Source of the DNA: an uncultured Aquimarina sp.
GTDB lineage: Bacteria > Bacteroidota > Bacteroidia > Flavobacteriales > Flavobacteriaceae
NCBI GenBank assembly: GCA_947500845.1
Contig: CANMTP010000025.1
Location: 1 to 44,453, forward strand
DNA: 44,453 nucleotides
Direction: 5' to 3'
Shown here: positions 40,850 to 44,453 of the stretch, in pieces
How positions within the stretch are numbered: position 1 is the first letter of the stretch
Layout: each line of letters begins with the position of its first letter
Notes under the pieces: model-generated
Seen by the model: the letters and a program-made list of their open reading frames with translations, nothing else
Databases searched by the model: none
What the model was told of the DNA's origin: nothing
Translations under genes and position numbers: made by a program

Positions 40850-40885
40850 AAAGCACTTTGATGAAAAATCAAAGTGCTTTTTTTA
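40850..40885 (+). terminator. Rho-independent terminator after rplY
   Basis: Perfect 12-bp stem AAGCACTTTGAT (40851-40862) with ATCAAAGTGCTT (40868-40879), then TTTTTT. It closes the prs-rplY unit. Confidence 0.92.
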
Positions 40886-40904
40886 TTTTTATATTATTTT
40901 TGAG

Positions 40905-40989
40905 GGCGTCACCTCCGTTACACTGCGGTTGGGCTTTCGCTGTATCTTTTTTATAATCGTACCCTTCGAGAACCTCAGGGTACGATTAT
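40905..40989. repeat. REP-like intergenic element with hairpin
   Basis: GGGCGTCACCTCCGTTACAC, GCGGTTGGGCTTTCGCTGTA then a perfect hairpin ATAATCGTACCC (40953-40964) with GGGTACGATTAT (40978-40989). The first part resembles the GGGCGT...GGGCTTTCGCTGTA elements I know as frequent intergenic repeats in Flavobacteriia; here there is one copy, so family membership is by recall. Confidence 0.55.
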
Positions 40990-41027
40990 GAAAAAATACC
41001 GCTACTGTCACGCAAAACACAAATAGT

Positions 41028-41654
41028 ATGCTTTCTGGTATCAGAAAATTATTTCAAAAAGTAGAAAAAGAAACTCAAGAAGAGCTCATGAAAAAATTTC
41101 TTGTTGTCGGCCTGGGCAACATAGGTCCCAAATATCATAATACACGACATAATATTGGTTTCAAAATCCTGGATGCTTTGGCCAAAGAAGAAGACCTAAC
41201 TTTTGAAACTCAAAAACTGGGAGACCTCACTTCATTTAAGCATAAAGGAAGGACTATAATTCTTCTTAAACCGAACACGTATATGAATCTAAGCGGCAAA
41301 GCAGTTCGATATTGGTTAGAAAAAGAAAAAGTTCCGTTAGAAAATTTATTGGTGGTTACAGATGATATTAATCTTCCTTTTGGCACTATACGATTAAAAG
41401 CAAAAGGTAGTGCCGGCGGGCATAACGGTCTTAAAGATATAGAAACCCAGTTAAACACTTCAAAGTATTGTAGATTTAGATTTGGTGTTGGTGCAGAATT
41501 TAGTAAAGGTCGACAAGTAGATTATGTATTGGGCGAATGGAATAATGACGAAGAATCTGCCATGCCCGAAAGATTACAAAAAGGGATTGACTTAATTAAA
41601 TCCTTTACTACAGCCGGACTTGCAAATACCATGAACATCTTTAACGGAAAATAA
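41028..41654 (+). CDS. pth: Peptidyl-tRNA hydrolase
   Basis: A 208-residue cytoplasmic enzyme that releases peptides from stalled peptidyl-tRNA. Conserved LVVGLGNIGPKYHNTRHNIGF with the catalytic His, KPNTYMNLSG, TDDINLPFGTIRLKAKGSAGGHNGLKDI and FRFGVG, YVLGEW. The first 20 residues before MKKFLVVGLG are extra; a start at 41088 would give the usual N-terminus. Flavobacterial homologs often have such an extension, so I keep 41028 as tentative. Confidence 0.96.
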   Translation: MLSGIRKLFQKVEKETQEELMKKFLVVGLGNIGPKYHNTRHNIGFKILDALAKEEDLTFETQKLGDLTSFKHKGRTIILLKPNTYMNLSGKAVRYWLEKEKVPLENLLVVTDDINLPFGTIRLKAKGSAGGHNGLKDIETQLNTSKYCRFRFGVGAEFSKGRQVDYVLGEWNNDEESAMPERLQKGIDLIKSFTTAGLANTMNIFNGK

Positions 41655-41706
41655 AGAAATGTATCCCAACATTTCCGTAATTTTATAATTCAAAATTTTT
41701 TATTTC

Positions 41707-42639
41707 TTGAAACTATACAATAGTGCTGATACATATGACAACAAAATACCATCAGTAGTGACCATAGGTACTTTTGATGGTGTGCATATTGGCCACAAAA
41801 AAATAATTGAACGCTTGTTAGAAAGTGCTTCAAATAATGGTTTAGAATCTGTCATTCTAACCTTTTTCCCACATCCAAGAATGGTACTACAACAAGATTC
41901 TGGTATTAAACTTATTAATACTATTGAAGAGCGTATTCAGATCTTAGAGAAAACTGGTTTAGACAATCTGGTTATCCATCCTTTTACCAAAGAATTTTCC
42001 CGTCTTAGTGCCGGAGAATATGTTCAACAAATGCTGGTTGATAGTCTTAATGTAAGACATGTGATCATAGGATATGATCATAGATTTGGGCGCAATCGTA
42101 ACTCAAATATAACGGACCTGGCTTCTTATGGAATTCAAAATAATTTCACCGTAGAAGAAATTTCTAAACAAGATATTGACGATGTAGCGATAAGTTCAAC
42201 AAAAATTCGAGAAGCGCTATTGAACGGTGACGTTACCAAAGCTAATACATATTTAGGCTACAATTTTATGCTTACCGGACGAGTTGTGAGAGGAAAAGAA
42301 TTAGGGCGCAAATTACAATACCCAACAGCAAACCTTCATATCAAAGAAGACTATAAACTTATTCCTAAAAATGGTGTTTATATCGTTAAATCTAATATCG
42401 ATGGCGTGATTCATTTTGGAATGATGAATATTGGTAACAATCCAACCGTTAATGGCACTGAACAAACTATAGAAACCCATTTTTTTGATATCTCATTTAA
42501 TCTTTATGACAGAAAAATTCAAATCGAACTACTTAAACGCATCAGAGATGAGAAAAAATTTGACTCTGTTGATCAATTGCAAGAGGCTATGCAACAAGAT
42601 GAAGAATTCTCTCGTGACTATATAAATTCTATGGTATGA
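41707..42639 (+). CDS. ribF: Bifunctional riboflavin kinase/FAD synthetase
   Basis: 310 residues. N-terminal FAD synthetase domain with VTIGTFDGVHIGHKKII (nucleotidyl-transfer HxGH) and IGYDHRFGRNRNSN, followed by STKIREALLNG; C-terminal riboflavin kinase domain (about 185-310) with GRKLQYPTANL and MMNIGNNPTV. It makes FMN and FAD. The start is a TTG at 41707: it gives the normal MKLYNS N-terminus and no ATG is available in a better place. The stop overlaps the next gene by four bases. Confidence 0.96.
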   Translation: MKLYNSADTYDNKIPSVVTIGTFDGVHIGHKKIIERLLESASNNGLESVILTFFPHPRMVLQQDSGIKLINTIEERIQILEKTGLDNLVIHPFTKEFSRLSAGEYVQQMLVDSLNVRHVIIGYDHRFGRNRNSNITDLASYGIQNNFTVEEISKQDIDDVAISSTKIREALLNGDVTKANTYLGYNFMLTGRVVRGKELGRKLQYPTANLHIKEDYKLIPKNGVYIVKSNIDGVIHFGMMNIGNNPTVNGTEQTIETHFFDISFNLYDRKIQIELLKRIRDEKKFDSVDQLQEAMQQDEEFSRDYINSMV

Positions 42640-43955
42640 TCAATCGTTGGTTGTTTACTCAAATAGACAACAGTGCTCTAATTATATTTAGAGTCTTTTT
42701 TGGATTTTTAATTGCTGCAGAGGCAATTGGAGCCATTTTTACCGGCTGGGTAAAAAGAACACTTATCGAGCCAGAGTTTACCTTTAACTTTATTGGACTC
42801 GATTTTTTACAGCCATTACCCGGTAATGGGATGTATTTCTATTTTGCCATGATGGGTATTTTTGGTTTGTTGGTTATGATTGGGTATAAATATCGCTTAA
42901 GTATGACCGCATACACCATTATGTGGGCAGGTGTTTATTTTATGCAAAAATCGTCATACAATAATCACTATTACTTATTACTATTATTATTAATTATAAT
43001 GATCATTTTACCGGCAGGAAATTACTTTTCTGTAGATGTAAAAAAGAATCCATCTTTAAAAAAAATTGCAATGCCTCGTTGGGTGGTACTATTGATCATC
43101 ATACAACTCTGGATTGTATACACCTACGCTGCGGTCGCCAAACTTTATCCTGACTGGTTGGATTTTACGGTAGCAAAAAATCTAATGGCAGGTCGTGCGT
43201 ATTATCCTATAGTAGGGCCTTTATTACAAAATCATTGGGCCCATGTAAGTGTCACCTATTTTGGTATTTTATTTGATCTTTTGGTCATCCCATTATTGTT
43301 ATGGAAAAGAACCAGATTCTTCATTTTTTGTCTGGGTATCTTTTTCCACCTATTCAACTCTATTGTATTCCAAATCGGAATATTCCCTTACTTATCGCTA
43401 GCCTTTAGTGTGTTTTTCTTTTCTAGAGAAAAAATACATCGTATTTTCATGAAAAAGAAGGAGTTCTATACTGCTAACGAAATTATAGTCCCCTCGTATA
43501 AACGCTTTTTAATTCCGATAGCTATCATTTGGTTTATAATTCAGATCGCACTGCCTTTACGCCATTGGTTTATCCCTGGAGATGTTTTATGGACCGAAGA
43601 AGGTCATCGATTAAGCTGGCGCATGATGTTACGAGGACGTTCTGGCATCACAAACTTCTATATAGTCGATAAAAATGATGTTGAATCAAAGCGAGAACTC
43701 ATCAAGAAAAACGACTATTTAACCAAAAAGCAAATTCGCTCGGTAAATACCAAACCCGACTTTATGTGGCAGTTTGCTCAGCATTTAAAGAAAAAATATG
43801 CTGCTGAAGGAAAAGAAATTGAGGTCTATGTAAAAAGTAGTGTTTCAGTTAATGGTAAAAAACGAAAAGTTTTTATCGATCCAGAAGTGGATCTTGCCAA
43901 TGTATCATGGAATTATTTTACCACCAATCCGTGGGTATTGAAATATGAGAAGTAA
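42636..43955 (+). CDS. HTTM-domain integral membrane protein
   Basis: A 439-residue protein with about nine or ten membrane helices up to residue ~310, then a soluble C-terminal part (HRLSWRMMLRGRSGITNFYIVDKNDV onward). It matches the HTTM (horizontally transferred transmembrane) family related to vitamin K-dependent gamma-carboxylase; bacterial members are of unknown function. Motifs include YAAVAKLYPDWLDF, FFHLFNSIVFQIGIFPYLS and RHWFIPGDVLWTEEGHRLSWRM. Start overlaps the ribF stop (ATGA), so the two are translationally coupled. Confidence 0.9.
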   Translation: MINRWLFTQIDNSALIIFRVFFGFLIAAEAIGAIFTGWVKRTLIEPEFTFNFIGLDFLQPLPGNGMYFYFAMMGIFGLLVMIGYKYRLSMTAYTIMWAGVYFMQKSSYNNHYYLLLLLLIIMIILPAGNYFSVDVKKNPSLKKIAMPRWVVLLIIIQLWIVYTYAAVAKLYPDWLDFTVAKNLMAGRAYYPIVGPLLQNHWAHVSVTYFGILFDLLVIPLLLWKRTRFFIFCLGIFFHLFNSIVFQIGIFPYLSLAFSVFFFSREKIHRIFMKKKEFYTANEIIVPSYKRFLIPIAIIWFIIQIALPLRHWFIPGDVLWTEEGHRLSWRMMLRGRSGITNFYIVDKNDVESKRELIKKNDYLTKKQIRSVNTKPDFMWQFAQHLKKKYAAEGKEIEVYVKSSVSVNGKKRKVFIDPEVDLANVSWNYFTTNPWVLKYEK

Positions 43956-44015
43956 TAATCTGTTGTTCTAAACAAGATTTCTTTTAGTATACACTTCTAG
44001 AAATCAAATGATAAG

Positions 44016-44064
44016 TAGACTTCCTTCTGTTTTTAATAAACACCAGAAGGAAGTCTAGATTTTT
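44016..44064. terminator. Strong bidirectional terminator
   Basis: Perfect 14-bp stem TAGACTTCCTTCTG (44016-44029) with CAGAAGGAAGTCTA (44044-44057), then GATTTTT. It lies between the HTTM gene (plus) and the peptide gene (minus), which converge. Confidence 0.88.
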
Positions 44065-44075
44065 ACAAATTAACA

Positions 44076-44234
44076 CTAGTAACAATCACCATCAATATCG
44101 TCCCATGGGCAAACACATCCACACCTCTCAGTCCATTCGCAATGCCTTTTGCAGCCTGATCCATATCCGCCTTTAATTTGTGTTTGCTGTTGTTTGCTAA
44201 GGAGCATCCCTAAATTCGAAATTTGTTCTAACAT
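44076..44234 (-). CDS. Cys-rich peptide with double-glycine leader (bacteriocin/RiPP-like precursor)
   Basis: A 52-codon frame from the ATG at 44234 to TAG at 44076. The leader is MLEQISNLGMLLSKQQQTQ then IKGG (cleavage expected after Gly23), the pattern of Bacteroidota GG-leader peptides exported by peptidase-containing (C39) ABC transporters. The predicted 29-residue core starts YGSGCKRHCEWTERCGCVC and ends PWDDIDGDCY: six Cys, three Trp/Tyr-rich spots, acidic end. Three disulfides or Cys-based crosslinks are possible. A strong terminator follows. No exporter or modifying enzyme is in the window; it may lie to the right. Confidence 0.75.
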   Translation of the reverse strand: MLEQISNLGMLLSKQQQTQIKGGYGSGCKRHCEWTERCGCVCPWDDIDGDCY

Positions 44235-44453
44235 AAAAATAGTTTATAAGAGTTGATAATCCCTGAACAATTAAAGACACTCAAGGCTCATGTCTGTTAC
44301 CAATTTGATTATTAGCATTTTAAAAGTAAAATTCAATATGTATTCATGTTACTAAAAAAAAGTTAATTTAATAATGTAACGTGAGTTCGGTTTAAGGCTT
44401 ACCCAATTCTTTGTAGGTTATCTATATTGATATTTGGTTTAGTTGGGTAAAAG
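44235..44453. other. Upstream region of the peptide gene, no further gene seen
   Basis: AT-rich. I could not identify a firm promoter for the peptide. TTACCCAA near 44400 and TTGGGTAA near 44443 form an inverted pair that may belong to a gene beyond the window. Confidence 0.35.

Noticed and set aside
1..44453. CRISPR arrays
   Set aside because: No regularly spaced short repeats with unique spacers anywhere in the window; the R repeats are too long and too far apart.

Overview
The window looks like chromosomal DNA of a Bacteroidota, family Flavobacteriaceae. The signs are candidate promoters with the Bacteroidota -7 box TAnnTTTG, A-rich leaders without clear Shine-Dalgarno sites, family-typical genes (FtsX-like permease, DUF6249/ECF sigma pair, DUF4932, DUF5694, IS1182), and the housekeeping run prs-rplY-pth-ribF at the right. 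I cannot name the genus from sequence alone.

Layout: (1) 1-2.9 kb holds a lone MacB/FtsX-type permease. (2) 3.0-4.1 kb is debris of a conjugative element: a truncated DUF6876 gene, a frameshifted ssb, and the detached 3' end of an unidentified gene. (3) 4.0-38.8 kb is an accessory region made of small modules. It encodes secreted hydrolases (DUF5694, S41 protease, beta-lactamase-fold protein, esterase), seven short-chain dehydrogenases (SDRs, one frameshifted), three TetR and three AraC regulators, an alpha-acetolactate decarboxylase, an isochorismatase-fold hydrolase, several alpha/beta hydrolases including a haloalkane-dehalogenase relative, an ECF sigma operon, and an IS1182 element sitting inside an older gene. 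(4) A tRNA-Leu(CAA) gene plus a 5' half-tRNA-Leu at 38.9-39.06 kb marks the border. (5) 39.2-44 kb is core genome: prs, rplY/ctc, pth, ribF and an HTTM-domain membrane protein. (6) At 44.1-44.2 kb on the minus strand is an unlisted 52-residue, six-cysteine peptide with a double-glycine leader.

The most striking feature is a palindrome-rich intergenic repeat of about 170 bp. Twelve clear, partial or degenerate copies (R1-R12) all point the same way. They fall between neighbouring gene modules throughout 4.0-38.75 kb and none lies beyond the tRNA. Copies sit in convergent, divergent and tandem intergenic gaps, so they are not simply terminators. The arrangement resembles an integron cassette array, but there is no canonical attC core and no integrase in the window. 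Three copies carry the same short conserved C-terminal coding tail just ahead of the repeat.

Several modules share one design: SDR(s) plus small hydrolases or lipoproteins plus a dedicated TetR or AraC regulator. Two of the TetR modules have visible paired palindromic operators over promoter-like sequences. This suggests inducible oxidation/hydrolysis of small molecules such as xenobiotics, aldehydes, acetoin or halogenated compounds, but substrates cannot be read from the sequence. Several genes are broken by single-base changes in A-runs, which could be real decay or sequencing error.
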